A stretch of 64,000 bases of DNA from Flavonifractor sp. An306 (GTDB taxonomy: Bacteria > Bacillota > Clostridia > Oscillospirales > Oscillospiraceae), in NCBI RefSeq assembly GCF_002159455.1, contig NZ_NFIQ01000010.1, positions 1 to 64,000 on the forward strand. The letters are read 5' to 3'. The position numbers and the translations under genes were made by a program. Shown piece after piece: positions 38,032 to 46,838 of this stretch (its first letter is position 1; each line of letters begins with the position of its first letter). Under the pieces are notes generated by a model. It made no database searches. It had not been told where the DNA came from and was given only the letters and a program-made list of their open reading frames with translations.

Positions 38032-40396
38032 GCTGTTGGCAGCGGTAGGGGGCATGAGCCTCACCGCCGGCCTTACCGCTCTGGTGGTGCTGGTTCTGCG
38101 GTGGGCGCTGGTGCGGCTGAGGGCCCCGGCCTTTGTGCGGCTGCTGCTGTGGGCGGTGGTGCTCTTCCGCATGGTGTGCCCCGTCAGCTTCACCAGCCCC
38201 TGGGGGGCCGCCGCCCTGGTGGAAGAAGCGCTGCCCACCGCGGCCCAAGTGCAGGCCACCCAAGAGCCTGTGCAGCAGCCGGGCACGGTGGGCGTCCCGG
38301 CCATCTCCCCGGCGGAGCCCCTGCCGGAGGACGCCGTGGTGGAGCTCACGCCCATGGAGCCGTCGGAGGTGCCGGAATCCCAGCTTTCCCCCATGCTGCC
38401 GCTGTCCGTTTTGTGGCTGGCGGGAGTGGCCGTTCTGTGGGGCTGGTGGCTGTATGCCCACCGGAAGCTGAAAAAGCGGATGGAGACGGCGGTGCGGGTG
38501 GCGCCCGGGGTTTTGGAGAGTGATCAGTCCGGTCCGCCCTTCGTCCTGGGCTTTTTCCCGCCCAACATCTATCTGCCCCAGGGGCTGGAGGAGCCTCACC
38601 GGAGCTATGTCCTCTCCCATGAGCGGTTCCACCTGTGCCGGGGGGATTTTCTGTGGAAGCCCCTCTTCTTTCTGGCGGCGGCGGTCCATTGGTTCAACCC
38701 GGTGCTGTGGCTGGCCTGGCGGCTGTTCTGCCGGGATCTGGAGGCCTCCTGCGACGAGGGGGTGCTGAGCAACCTGCCGGAAGGGGAGCGCACCGGCTAC
38801 GCCCGGGCTCTGCTGGCCCTGGCCGCCCCCGAGACCAGCCGCCTGCCCGCCGCCTTCGGGGAGCACGACGTATCCCGCCGGGTGAAGGGGGCTCTGTCCT
38901 ACCGAAAGCCTGCCATCCTTGCGGCAATTATTCTGGTCATAGCCGCTGTGGGCGTTGGCCTGTGGCTGGCGGCGGATTCCACCGGCGGGGCGGGTCTGCC
39001 TCAGTCGCCGCCCACCGTCACCCTGTCCCTTGACCATCGCCAGGCGGAGCTCACCGCCGCGGACTGGGACGGGGAGACGCCCCCGGATCCGGCGGAGCTG
39101 CTGGCCGACGCTCCCTTGTTTACAGATGACTACATCTGGTCCCACAACGCCGGCCTGAGCCTGTCTGGCCAGTCCCGCCCCACGGAAGGGACTTATACCG
39201 ACTACCTGCTTCAGGATGGCCAGTGGATGGAAGGGCACAACGGCTCTATGACGTATACAATCGCACTCCAGCCCCGGGCGGACTCGGCAGGGAAGGGGAC
39301 GGAGGAGCGGGGGGTGGTCTTTACCTATACCTGGAAGGAGGGCTTTGCCACCCGCTCAGCTACCTATGCCTACCGCCTCCTGGTGCCCTCTGTGCGGGAG
39401 GACCAGGTGTTGGAGGAACCGCTGATGGTCTCCGTCGGCACCATCCTGCCGGTCTGTGAGGGCGGACCGTCGGAGTTTGGCTCCATTGTGGTTCAGGGCA
39501 ATCTGTGTACCCTGCCTATGGACGCCATTCTTACCGTCAACGACCTCTCAGAACCCTTCCAGTCCACCGAGCTTACGCTCTATCTGCTGGACGAGAGGTA
39601 TGGTGTGGCGGACCAGGCCCCGGTGGGAGGCAGCAGCGGCGGCAAGGAGCGGGAACAGGTGTACTCCGCCTTTGGCTTTCCCCTGAACCTGGAGGAAAAG
39701 GGCTGGTGGAAAGGAGAGGATCTGCTGCTGGGGGTGACGGTGGCATATACCTGGCCGGACGGGACCCAGACCCAGTGGAGCACCGTCTTTTGGGCGGTGC
39801 CGGAGGAGGAACTGCCCGGTCAGCCTGCCGCCGGGGAGGAGATTACCGTGCGCCTGTGGCCGGACCCCGCTCAGGGGGAGGACACCACCGGTGTGTCCAT
39901 CTATGTGCGCAATGACCCGGAGCTGGAGACCAGCCAGATGGGGGTGTGGGTAAATGGTGTGACCTCCTGGTTTGATACAGGCGCGCTCCTGTCCGGTCAG
40001 CATGCCTGGGCAACGCCAGGCTGGGCTGACCTGGACGGGGACGGGACAGACGAGCTGGCCATTATCCGGTATGAGGGACACGGCACGGGGGCGAGCCTGG
40101 AAGCGCTCCACGTGCTGGAACCGGGTGAGGGCGGCGGCTATGCCCTGGCAGCCACCTTCACCCTGGGCGAGGAGGAGGCGGCATGGGTGGAGGCCACGCT
40201 GAAGGAGCTGGGGCTGGATCCGCTCTCCTGCGGCTATATCTGCTATTTTCCCGATCTCTTTACCGTGGATATCGGGATCTGCGACCCGGTCAACGGCCCG
40301 CCCCTGGGCAATTATGTGGGTACGCTTACCTGCACACTGGCCTACGACGGCCAGAGCCTCACGTTGACCGACCCGGTGTATGTCCCGACGGCCTGA
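38024..40396 (+). CDS. M56-family membrane metalloprotease sensor with unusual ectodomain
   Basis: 790 residues. The first 305 form the BlaR1/MecR1-type membrane protease: helices at about 7-25, 35-55 and 125-145, then the zinc motif HERFH (residues 199-203) and a downstream Glu region (DLEASCDE), with a final helix at about 300-318. Beyond that, about 470 residues lie outside the cell. They lack the STYK and KTG motifs of a penicillin-sensing domain. They look like beta-rich repeats and include DLDGDGTDELAIIRY near residue 669, a VCBS/FG-GAP-like calcium loop. It probably senses something other than a beta-lactam and inactivates the coupled BlaI. Confidence 0.85.
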   Translation: MTELLAAVGGMSLTAGLTALVVLVLRWALVRLRAPAFVRLLLWAVVLFRMVCPVSFTSPWGAAALVEEALPTAAQVQATQEPVQQPGTVGVPAISPAEPLPEDAVVELTPMEPSEVPESQLSPMLPLSVLWLAGVAVLWGWWLYAHRKLKKRMETAVRVAPGVLESDQSGPPFVLGFFPPNIYLPQGLEEPHRSYVLSHERFHLCRGDFLWKPLFFLAAAVHWFNPVLWLAWRLFCRDLEASCDEGVLSNLPEGERTGYARALLALAAPETSRLPAAFGEHDVSRRVKGALSYRKPAILAAIILVIAAVGVGLWLAADSTGGAGLPQSPPTVTLSLDHRQAELTAADWDGETPPDPAELLADAPLFTDDYIWSHNAGLSLSGQSRPTEGTYTDYLLQDGQWMEGHNGSMTYTIALQPRADSAGKGTEERGVVFTYTWKEGFATRSATYAYRLLVPSVREDQVLEEPLMVSVGTILPVCEGGPSEFGSIVVQGNLCTLPMDAILTVNDLSEPFQSTELTLYLLDERYGVADQAPVGGSSGGKEREQVYSAFGFPLNLEEKGWWKGEDLLLGVTVAYTWPDGTQTQWSTVFWAVPEEELPGQPAAGEEITVRLWPDPAQGEDTTGVSIYVRNDPELETSQMGVWVNGVTSWFDTGALLSGQHAWATPGWADLDGDGTDELAIIRYEGHGTGASLEALHVLEPGEGGGYALAATFTLGEEEAAWVEATLKELGLDPLSCGYICYFPDLFTVDIGICDPVNGPPLGNYVGTLTCTLAYDGQSLTLTDPVYVPTA

Positions 40397-41627
40397 CATC
40401 CTCCGGCGGTCCCGGCGGGATGGGCCGCCGGTCTCCCCGCCGGAGATTGGAGGCGGAGGAGATGGCCTCCCGGCCAAATTTGTCCCGGATGCCGTCCATG
40501 GCCTTTTCCAGCTTCTCCAGCTTGTCCCTCCGGGGGGCGGCATTGGCGGCGAACAGATTGAGCTGTTCCCCCGCGTCACCCTCCTCCACCAGATTCTGCG
40601 CGGTGATGGTGAGGGCCCGCACCGGGGCCTTTTCGTTCCACGCCGCCCGCACCAGCGCCATGGCCGCCTCCACCAGGTCCCTTGAGACGTAGGTGGGGGC
40701 GGCCAGCCGCGTCTGGCGGCAGATATCCTTGAAGTTGGGGTCCCGGATGGTGACCTGTACGGTGGTACACTTGAGGGCGTGCTTGCGCAGCCGGGCGGCC
40801 ACCTCGTCGGCCAGCTCGGACAGGGCGGTGCGCAGCTCTGCCCATCCCACCAGATTCCGGGGAAAGGTGAGGCCGTTGCCCACCGATTTGGGCCCCGGCA
40901 TGTCCCGGGCGGGGATTACCGGGCTGTGCTCCGCTCCGGTGGCATAGTCGTGGAGGGTGTAGCCCCCCTTGCCCAGGATCTCCCCCAACGCCGCCCGGTC
41001 AAACCGGGCCAGATCCCCGATGGTGCGTACCCCGTAGCCCGCCAGCACCCGGGCCGCCGCCCGCCCCACAAACAGCAGATCGGTCACCGGCAGGGGCCAC
41101 AGCAGCTCCTGATAATTGTCCCGGGAGACGACGGTGGTGGCGTCCGGCTTTTTGTAGTCGCTGCCCATTTTGGCAAAGACCTTGTTGAAGGATACCCCCA
41201 CCGACACGGTAAGACCCAGCTCCTCCCGCACCGCCCGGCGGATCCGGTCGGCCAGCCCCTTGCCGTCGGTGTGGAACAAATGGAGGGTGCCCGTCACGTC
41301 CAGCCAGCTCTCGTCGATGGAAAAGGGCTCCACCAGGTCAGTGTACCGCTCATAGACGGCGTTGACCTGTTTGGAGTATGCCCGATACTTGCCGTGGTGG
41401 GCGGGGAGGAGGATCAGGTCGGGGCACTTCCGCCGGGCCTGCCAGATGGTCTCGGCGGTCTGGACCTTATAGGCCTTGGCAGGCTCATTTTTGGCCAGAA
41501 TGATGCCATGGCGGCTCTCCGGGTCGCCGCACACCGCCACCGGCTTGTCCCGCAGTTCCGGGTAGTCCAGCAGCTCCACCGAGGCGTAAAAGCTGTTCAG
41601 ATCACAGTGGAGAATCACCCGCTCCAT
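40359..41627 (-). CDS. dinB: DNA polymerase IV (Y family)
   Basis: 422 residues. The start ILHCDLNSFYASVELL holds the catalytic Asp of motif I; SIDESWLDVTGT gives the second pair of acids; GVSFNKVFAKMGSDYKKPD and the helix-hairpin-helix DLLFVGRAAARVLAGYG follow. It extends stalled primers past damage. No clear clamp-binding QLxLF is seen at the very end, though EQLNLFAAN near 370 fits one. The last 38 bases overlap the end of the convergent M56 gene. ATG 41627 has AGGGGGTGATGGG upstream. Confidence 0.95.
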   Translation of the reverse strand: MERVILHCDLNSFYASVELLDYPELRDKPVAVCGDPESRHGIILAKNEPAKAYKVQTAETIWQARRKCPDLILLPAHHGKYRAYSKQVNAVYERYTDLVEPFSIDESWLDVTGTLHLFHTDGKGLADRIRRAVREELGLTVSVGVSFNKVFAKMGSDYKKPDATTVVSRDNYQELLWPLPVTDLLFVGRAAARVLAGYGVRTIGDLARFDRAALGEILGKGGYTLHDYATGAEHSPVIPARDMPGPKSVGNGLTFPRNLVGWAELRTALSELADEVAARLRKHALKCTTVQVTIRDPNFKDICRQTRLAAPTYVSRDLVEAAMALVRAAWNEKAPVRALTITAQNLVEEGDAGEQLNLFAANAAPRRDKLEKLEKAMDGIRDKFGREAISSASNLRRGDRRPIPPGPPEDVRPSGHTPGRST

Positions 41628-41648
41628 CCCATCACCCCCTTTACTTCT

Positions 41649-41687
41649 AGGATATCACGCTTCCGCCTGGAAGTCAAACGGATGTTC
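41649..41687 (-). promoter_or_regulatory. dinB promoter with LexA-like box
   Basis: Minus strand TTGACT (41677-41672), 17-base spacer, TATCCT (41654-41649). GAAC-N4-GTTT at 41687-41676 overlaps the -35 and differs by one base from the GAAC-N4-GTTC LexA box of Firmicutes. Confidence 0.6.
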
Positions 41688-42874
41688 TAACCCTGGAAGG
41701 AGATCAGTTCTTCCAGCAGCTCCGGGCGGCTGGTCAGGTCCTGATTGCCGGAGTAGCTCAGGTAGACCACCACATTGCCCTTTTGGAGAAAGAGCCGCTG
41801 GCCGGGCCAGTGGGTGTCGGTGGCCAGTACCGCCCGGTCAAAGCCGGAGAGGGTAAGCTCTTCCACGTCATAGTCATCGGGGGAATAGTAGTGCTGGGTG
41901 TGCTGGTACACCAGCTCATCCAGCAGCGGGGAGGCCAGGAAGGGGAGGGAGAGCCGGTACCAGCGGGTTGTCAGCCGGGGTTCATAGTCTCTGCCGTCGG
42001 TGAGCTTTTGGATGATCTCATACTGCGCCGGGGCCACCAGGGTGCAGGCAAAGGAGACGTAGTTGTTCCGGTCCTGGCCGTCGGTCCAGCGGCCGTCCAC
42101 CAGGGGCTCCAGCGCCGGGTCATCTTCCAGCTCCGTCAGAGACAGGGTGGGGACGGGCTTGCTCAGACCGTCCAGCTGCCCTTCCCAGGCGCGGGAGGTG
42201 GTGACCACCAGAACGGCTGCGTAAAGGACCGTCAGGGACAGGACAATCCAGGTCAGTACCCGCTGAAAATGAACGGCGGACCGCCAGCTTCCGTCCCGGC
42301 GAGGCGGCAGCCCCTCCTCCAGCCGCCTGCGCAGCCGGAAAAAGGAACGGTATGCCTGGACAGTCATGGCGGTAGAGAGTAAATCCAGGAGGATCACAAG
42401 CAGGTTGCCGCTGGTGGGGCTTTCCACCAGCCAGGTAAGAATGGGTGTGGAGAAAAGGAAAAAGGGCAGAAGGACAACGGCCAGCATCACCAGGGTCAGG
42501 GTGGTCAGCAGGATACAGGTTCGCTTGGCCCGCTTTGCTACCTGTTCCAGGGCGTAGCTCTGCACCACCGGGTCGGTGTGCAGCTCCGGTGCCTCCGGGT
42601 CAAAATTGACATACAGGTCGAAGTATTGCACCAGGCTGCCCGCGTACTCCCAGCCCAAGGTCCTGCAATAGTCCCGGTTTTCCCGGCTCCACAGGTTTCC
42701 GGCGGGGTCCAGCCGGTAGCGGACATGGGCGGGCTTCCCCCGGCGGAACACGATACCCAGGGCCCAGGGGCGTTCAAAGAACAGGCCCTTTTGGGCCATG
42801 GCTTCCAGCCAGCCCTCGAAATGGTCCATGTCGATGGGGTCCAGACACATCCATTTCCGCACTGTATCCTTCAT
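41687..42874 (-). CDS. DUF2812 membrane protein, long paralogue
   Basis: 395 residues. The N-terminal 70 residues are the DUF2812 domain (DHFEGWLEAMAQKGLFFERP, then RGKPAHVRYRLDP). Helices follow at about 118-145, 153-172 and 205-228, then a 165-residue extracellular part with no family I recognise. It shares the first 210 residues with the next gene upstream, so the two are tandem paralogues and this one carries an extra ectodomain. GGGAGGA precedes ATG 42874. Function unknown; such proteins are usually cotranscribed with PadR regulators. Confidence 0.82.
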   Translation of the reverse strand: MKDTVRKWMCLDPIDMDHFEGWLEAMAQKGLFFERPWALGIVFRRGKPAHVRYRLDPAGNLWSRENRDYCRTLGWEYAGSLVQYFDLYVNFDPEAPELHTDPVVQSYALEQVAKRAKRTCILLTTLTLVMLAVVLLPFFLFSTPILTWLVESPTSGNLLVILLDLLSTAMTVQAYRSFFRLRRRLEEGLPPRRDGSWRSAVHFQRVLTWIVLSLTVLYAAVLVVTTSRAWEGQLDGLSKPVPTLSLTELEDDPALEPLVDGRWTDGQDRNNYVSFACTLVAPAQYEIIQKLTDGRDYEPRLTTRWYRLSLPFLASPLLDELVYQHTQHYYSPDDYDVEELTLSGFDRAVLATDTHWPGQRLFLQKGNVVVYLSYSGNQDLTSRPELLEELISFQG

Positions 42875-42913
42875 GGTGATTCCTCCCGTGCTTTTAAAAG
42901 TTGAGCGCTCAGA

Positions 42914-43579
42914 TCAGGACAGAGGAAGGGCCGCCAGAAGTCCCAGCTCCAGGAGCAGCACAGCCAGACCCACCAGGATGGGGAGCGTTCTCCAGCCCAT
43001 GCTCCGCCGCCAGCTGCCGTCCCGCTGGGGCGGCAAGCCCTCTGCCAGCTGCCGACGAAGCCGGAAGAAGGAGATGTAGGTCCGTATCTCTTGGGCCAGG
43101 ACAAACAGGTCAAAGACCAGCAGGCACAGATTTGGGAAATTGGCGATCTCCGCCTGCCGGGTGAGGACGGGGAAGAGGACGGCGGCCAGCAGCAGCAAGG
43201 TCAGGGCGGCCAGCCCGCCCAGGTACCAGCGCAGCCGCTTGCCCAGCAGGTCCAGCGCATAGCTCTGCACCACCGGGTCGGTGTGGAGCTCCGGGGCCTC
43301 CGGATCAGGGTTGGCGTAGAGTTCAAAATGCTGCCCCGCCTGACCCAGATAGTTCCAGCCCAACTCCCTGCAGTAGTCCTTGCTCTCCCGGGTCCACAGC
43401 CGCCCGGCGGGCTCCAGCCGGTAGCGTATGGCGGCGGGCTCCCCCCGGCGGAACACCACGCCCCAATAGGACATCCGCTCAAACAGCAGTCCCTTCCGGG
43501 CCATCTCCTCCAGCCAGCCCTCAAAGTGGTCCATGTCCAGCGGCTCAATATAGATCAACTTGCGTATGATGTCTTTCAT
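42914..43579 (-). CDS. DUF2812 membrane protein, short paralogue
   Basis: 221 residues: the DUF2812 domain (DHFEGWLEEMARKGLLFERM, RGEPAAIRYRLEP), the shared HTDPVVQSYAL segment, and helices at about 118-137, 145-165 and 197-218. It stops right after the last helix, where the paralogue continues into an ectodomain. Its ATG overlaps the PadR stop by four bases (ATGA), so it is translationally coupled to the regulator. Confidence 0.84.
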   Translation of the reverse strand: MKDIIRKLIYIEPLDMDHFEGWLEEMARKGLLFERMSYWGVVFRRGEPAAIRYRLEPAGRLWTRESKDYCRELGWNYLGQAGQHFELYANPDPEAPELHTDPVVQSYALDLLGKRLRWYLGGLAALTLLLLAAVLFPVLTRQAEIANFPNLCLLVFDLFVLAQEIRTYISFFRLRRQLAEGLPPQRDGSWRRSMGWRTLPILVGLAVLLLELGLLAALPLS

Positions 43580-43887
43580 TGCCCTTCCTCCTCCGCGTCG
43601 CTCAGGCAGGCCCGCAGCCGGGCCACCTCCTCCAGATAGCGTCTGCGGCCCTCATCCGTCAGAGTATAAGTCCGCCGCCGGCCGTCCACTGCCGTCTCCC
43701 GGATCAGGTTCTCCTCCTGAAACTTAGCTAGAATGGTGTACAGGGTGCCGGGGCCCAGCCGGACCCGGCCTCCGGTACGACCCTGCACCCAGTCGGCCAT
43801 CTCGGTGCCGCACCGGTCCTCCCGCAGCAGGGACATGAGCACGTAAAACATGGACTCGGTCAGCAGCTCCAGGGTCTTGCGGCCCAT
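43576..43887 (-). CDS. PadR-family transcriptional repressor
   Basis: 103 residues. Winged helix with LTESMFYVLMSLLREDRCGTEMADWV, the LGPGTLYTILAKFQEENLI recognition region and the TYTLTDEGRRRY wing, plus a short C-terminal dimer helix, as in the PadR-s2 group. GGAGGTGAGGAAG precedes ATG 43887. It heads the operon with both DUF2812 genes, and the two perfect dyads at its promoter indicate autoregulation. Confidence 0.93.
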   Translation of the reverse strand: MGRKTLELLTESMFYVLMSLLREDRCGTEMADWVQGRTGGRVRLGPGTLYTILAKFQEENLIRETAVDGRRRTYTLTDEGRRRYLEEVARLRACLSDAEEEGQ

Positions 43888-43901
43888 CTTCCTCACCTCC
43901 T

Positions 43902-43959
43902 GATATCGTGTCTCGATATCGTCTGTGGATATTATAATATCGTCTCTCGATATTGTCAA
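43902..43959 (-). promoter_or_regulatory. PadR operon promoter with two perfect operators
   Basis: Minus strand TTGACA (43959-43954), 17-base spacer, TATAAT (43936-43931). Operator 1, AATATCG-N5-CGATATT (43936-43954), fills the spacer exactly. Operator 2, GATATCG-N5-CGATATC (43902-43920), lies between the start site and the ribosome binding site. Both are perfect 7-bp dyads with the same geometry, 34 bases apart. Confidence 0.9.
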
Positions 43960-43960
43960 G

Positions 43961-43998
43961 AAAAAAGCCGGGCCGGCGAGATCGCCGGCCCGGCTTTT
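43961..43998 (-). terminator. Terminator of the phosphatase gene
   Basis: A perfect 16-bp stem (43963-43978 with 43983-43998), AGAT loop, T6 on the minus strand. It abuts the PadR operon's -35 box, insulating it from upstream transcription. Confidence 0.92.
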
Positions 43999-44004
43999 CA
44001 TCCA

Positions 44005-44658
44005 TTATGCCTCCAGAAGCAGTTCAGCCAGCTCCTCCCGGTTGGCCACGATAGTAGCAGCTCCGTGCTCGAGGAGGAAGGCCTCGTCCCGGAACCCCCA
44101 GCTCACCGAGATACAGGGCAGGCCAGAATTTTGGGCAGTCTGGATGTCTACGTCGGAATCGCCAATGTACACCGCGCCTTCCGCCTGGCTTCCCAGCTCG
44201 GCCAGGGCCCGGAATACGGTGTCGGGGGCGGGCTTGCGGGCCACCCCTTGGGATTCCCCGATGGCCACCTCCACCCGGTCTCCGAAATAGGCCTGGCACA
44301 GACCCTTCACTGCGCCGTCAAACTTATTGGATACCACCGCCGTACGGATTCCCGCCGCCCGGAGCCGGTCCAGCAGCTCCAGCACCCCGGGGTAGGGGGC
44401 GGTCTTGTGCTCCATATTCACCAGGTAGTGGGCCCGGAAATCGGCCAGCACCTGATGCTCCAGGGCCTCGTCCGTGCCCTCCGGCACCGCCCGGTGGATC
44501 AGCAGCCCCACGCCGTTGCCCACGAAGCGGCGGACCTCCTCCACCGTGCGGGTGGGCAAGTGGTGGAGCGCCAGGGCGTAATTGGTGCTGTCGGCCAGGT
44601 CCTGCAGGGTGTCCAGCAGGGTGCCGTCCAGATCGAAAATGGCGGTATGATACTTCAT
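44005..44658 (-). CDS. HAD-family phosphatase, phosphoglycolate phosphatase-like
   Basis: 217 residues, HAD subfamily IA. AIFDLDGTLLDTLQD holds the nucleophile and acid Asp (residues 8 and 10); VVSNKF is motif II, KPAPD motif III Lys, and YIGDSDVDIQTAQNSG motif IV. The helical cap (about 16-85) fits Gph/PgmB-type enzymes; the exact substrate is open. AGGAGG precedes ATG 44658. Confidence 0.88.
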   Translation of the reverse strand: MKYHTAIFDLDGTLLDTLQDLADSTNYALALHHLPTRTVEEVRRFVGNGVGLLIHRAVPEGTDEALEHQVLADFRAHYLVNMEHKTAPYPGVLELLDRLRAAGIRTAVVSNKFDGAVKGLCQAYFGDRVEVAIGESQGVARKPAPDTVFRALAELGSQAEGAVYIGDSDVDIQTAQNSGLPCISVSWGFRDEAFLLEHGAATIVANREELAELLLEA

Positions 44659-44714
44659 AAAAGGTCGCCTCCTGTCCCATAATGGGGAATTCCCGCGGAA
44701 GGCAGTATATCACA

Positions 44715-45707
44715 TCAGGAGCCAAAGAGAAAGAGCTTTGCCAGGAAAAAACCCAGCAGGCCGCAGCCGGGAAAGGTGAACAGCCAGGTCAGCGCGATCC
44801 GGCCGGCCACCCGCCGGTCGGCTCTGGAGCCGGCCCCCAGGACGGCGGCGGTTTTGGCGTGGGTGGTGCTGACGGGCAGGCCCAGCAGGGTGCAGGCCAG
44901 CAGGCAGGATCCCCCGCCCAGGTCGGCGGCCAGCCCCTGCCTGGGACTCAGGCACACCATCTCCCGGCCCACCGTGTCGATGATCCGACGGCCGCCCAGG
45001 GCTGTGCCCGCCGCCATGACTCCGGCGCACAGCAGGGTCAGCTCCAAAGGAATGGAGAAAATCCTCTGCTGAGGCAGAACGGGGGAGAGGGAGAGCCCCA
45101 GCAGCAGGATGCCCAGACATTTCTGGCCGTCCTGGGCGCCGTGGAGGAAGGCCATGGCCGCCGCGCCCCCCACCTGTCCCCGGCGGCACAGGGCGGGAGA
45201 GGGGCGGAGTAGGGTCAGAGCCCGCCGGAACAGCCGTCCGGCCAGCCAGCCCAGGCACACCGACAGGGCCAGGCCCAGCAGGATCCTGGCCCAGGGGCCG
45301 GGGTGTACCGTGCCGCCGGGCAGGGCCAGGGCGGCGCCGGTGACGGCGGCGGCCAGACCGTGGCTTTCGCTGGTGGGGATGCCGAAGCGCCAGGCGGCGG
45401 TGGACCATAGCACCACGGCGCACAGCCCGGCGCACAGGGCGGAGCGGGCGGCGGGTACGTCCGCCCCAAAACCGGCGATGGAAAACAGAGTTTCGGCTAC
45501 CACCGGGGAGAAGGCCACGGCCCAGCCCAATCCCAGCAGATTGCACAGGGCGGCCAGCCCCACCGCCCGCCGGAAGGGCATGGCCCCGGTGCACACCGCG
45601 GTGGCGATGGCGTTGGGCGCATCGGTCCAGCCGTTGACTGCCACCACTGCCAGCACCAGCAGGCAGGTCAGGGCGGTCACCGGATGGGACAGGATCGCGG
45701 TCAGCAT
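44715..45707 (-). CDS. pit: Inorganic phosphate transporter, PiT family
   Basis: 330 residues, about ten helices. The two PiT signatures are present: VNGWTDAPNAIATAV near the start and GLPVSTTHAKTAAVLGAG near the end, with GIPTSESHGLAAAVTG between. It moves metal-phosphate with H+ or Na+. ATG 45707 has GGGGGTG upstream; the GTG at 45716 overlaps that site. No PhoU-like partner lies beside it here. Confidence 0.9.
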   Translation of the reverse strand: MLTAILSHPVTALTCLLVLAVVAVNGWTDAPNAIATAVCTGAMPFRRAVGLAALCNLLGLGWAVAFSPVVAETLFSIAGFGADVPAARSALCAGLCAVVLWSTAAWRFGIPTSESHGLAAAVTGAALALPGGTVHPGPWARILLGLALSVCLGWLAGRLFRRALTLLRPSPALCRRGQVGGAAAMAFLHGAQDGQKCLGILLLGLSLSPVLPQQRIFSIPLELTLLCAGVMAAGTALGGRRIIDTVGREMVCLSPRQGLAADLGGGSCLLACTLLGLPVSTTHAKTAAVLGAGSRADRRVAGRIALTWLFTFPGCGLLGFFLAKLFLFGS

Positions 45708-45758
45708 AACATTCACCCCCGTCCCATTTTACTGGAACGGGGGTGGGGATATGCGCGA

Positions 45759-46832
45759 CTAATACAGGCCGATGGCGGCCAGAATACGGGCGACCTGCTG
45801 AGCCCGGACCGACCAGGCGGCGCTGGCGCCGTGCTCCTGGCGGCGCAGGCGGGCCCAGTCGCCGGTCTCGGCCAGGGCCCGGCGGCACAGACGGGCAAAT
45901 TCCTCCGGGGAATGGGCGCCGTAGACCACGTCGGGGAAATGCTCCACCTGTTCGGGGTAAAACATGGACACGGTGGGCTTGCCGGAGGAGAGGTATTCGT
46001 ACACCCGGGTGGGAATGATGTCGTCATACTGCTCCGACCAGCGCTGGAGGTTGAGGCAGACGTCAAACCGGGCCAGGTAGTCAGGTACCTCCACCGGCGG
46101 GCGGCGGCCCAGAAAACGCACATTGGGGAACCGTTTCAGATGGCGGACCATAGGGCCGTCCTCCACCCGGCCCAGAAAGACAAAGGTGCAGCCGGGCAGT
46201 TCCCCGGCGGCGGCGGCCACCGGCGCCAGGTCCAGGTCCTCCCATACCACCCCGCAGTAGCCCAGCACCGGGCCGGGGATGCCCGCCAGCTCCCGGGGAC
46301 ACTCGGCGTTGGGCCGGGTAAACATCAGGTGGTTGACCCCGTTGGGCAGGATGGCGATATTGTCGTTGCAGGGGGCCAGGTGGTGCCTCAGCCCGGGGGA
46401 GGCGGCGAAGATCACGTCGGCGGCCAGGGCCAGATCGCTTTCCCACACCGGAGAAAAGTCCTCCCAGTCCCGGTAGCAGTCGTACACCACGCCCCGGTGG
46501 GGCAGGTATTCCAGCAAGTGGACCTGCTCCGGGGAGGTACACCACAGCAGCGGCTCCCGGAACCGGTGCCGGTCCATCCGCCGCTGGATATAGTTGGCCA
46601 ATTTGCGATAGTGGCGGCGGAACAGCAGCCGGTGCCGCTCCTCCGCCTCCAGCACCGGCGGGAGGGTGTAGACCGTCAAACCGGGCCGCATGTTCCGGCC
46701 CGGGTCCTTCCAGCGTCTGCCCGGCGGCTCAAAAAAGAGCACCTGGGCGTCCTTCAGCCGGATCATCAGCTGCTGGGTACGGGTGGGAATGGTACGCCAG
46801 GGGGTACAGGAGAGGCAGAGGATCTGTTTCAA
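45759..46832 (-). CDS. Glycosyltransferase, GT-B fold
   Basis: 357 residues. N-terminal half with WCTSPEQVHLLEYLPHRGVVYDCYRDW; C-terminal half with GPVLGYCGVVWEDLDL, FLGRVEDGP, NVRFLGRRPPVEVPDYLARFDVCLNL and the donor-binding PTRVYEYLSSGKPTVS (Glu of the E-x7-E type). This is the layout of group-1 glycosyltransferases. Start TTG 46832 has AGAGGTGA upstream and lies six bases after the preceding GT-CsaB gene, so the two form an operon, probably for a surface polysaccharide. Confidence 0.82.
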   Translation of the reverse strand: MKQILCLSCTPWRTIPTRTQQLMIRLKDAQVLFFEPPGRRWKDPGRNMRPGLTVYTLPPVLEAEERHRLLFRRHYRKLANYIQRRMDRHRFREPLLWCTSPEQVHLLEYLPHRGVVYDCYRDWEDFSPVWESDLALAADVIFAASPGLRHHLAPCNDNIAILPNGVNHLMFTRPNAECPRELAGIPGPVLGYCGVVWEDLDLAPVAAAAGELPGCTFVFLGRVEDGPMVRHLKRFPNVRFLGRRPPVEVPDYLARFDVCLNLQRWSEQYDDIIPTRVYEYLSSGKPTVSMFYPEQVEHFPDVVYGAHSPEEFARLCRRALAETGDWARLRRQEHGASAAWSVRAQQVARILAAIGLY

Positions 46833-46838
46833 GGCCGC

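Noticed and set aside
45716-45742. Terminator between the glycosyltransferase and phosphate transporter genes
   Set aside because: A GC-rich imperfect stem (CCCCCGTCCC with GGAACGGGGG) exists but has no T tract and overlaps the ribosome binding site of the transporter gene; not called.
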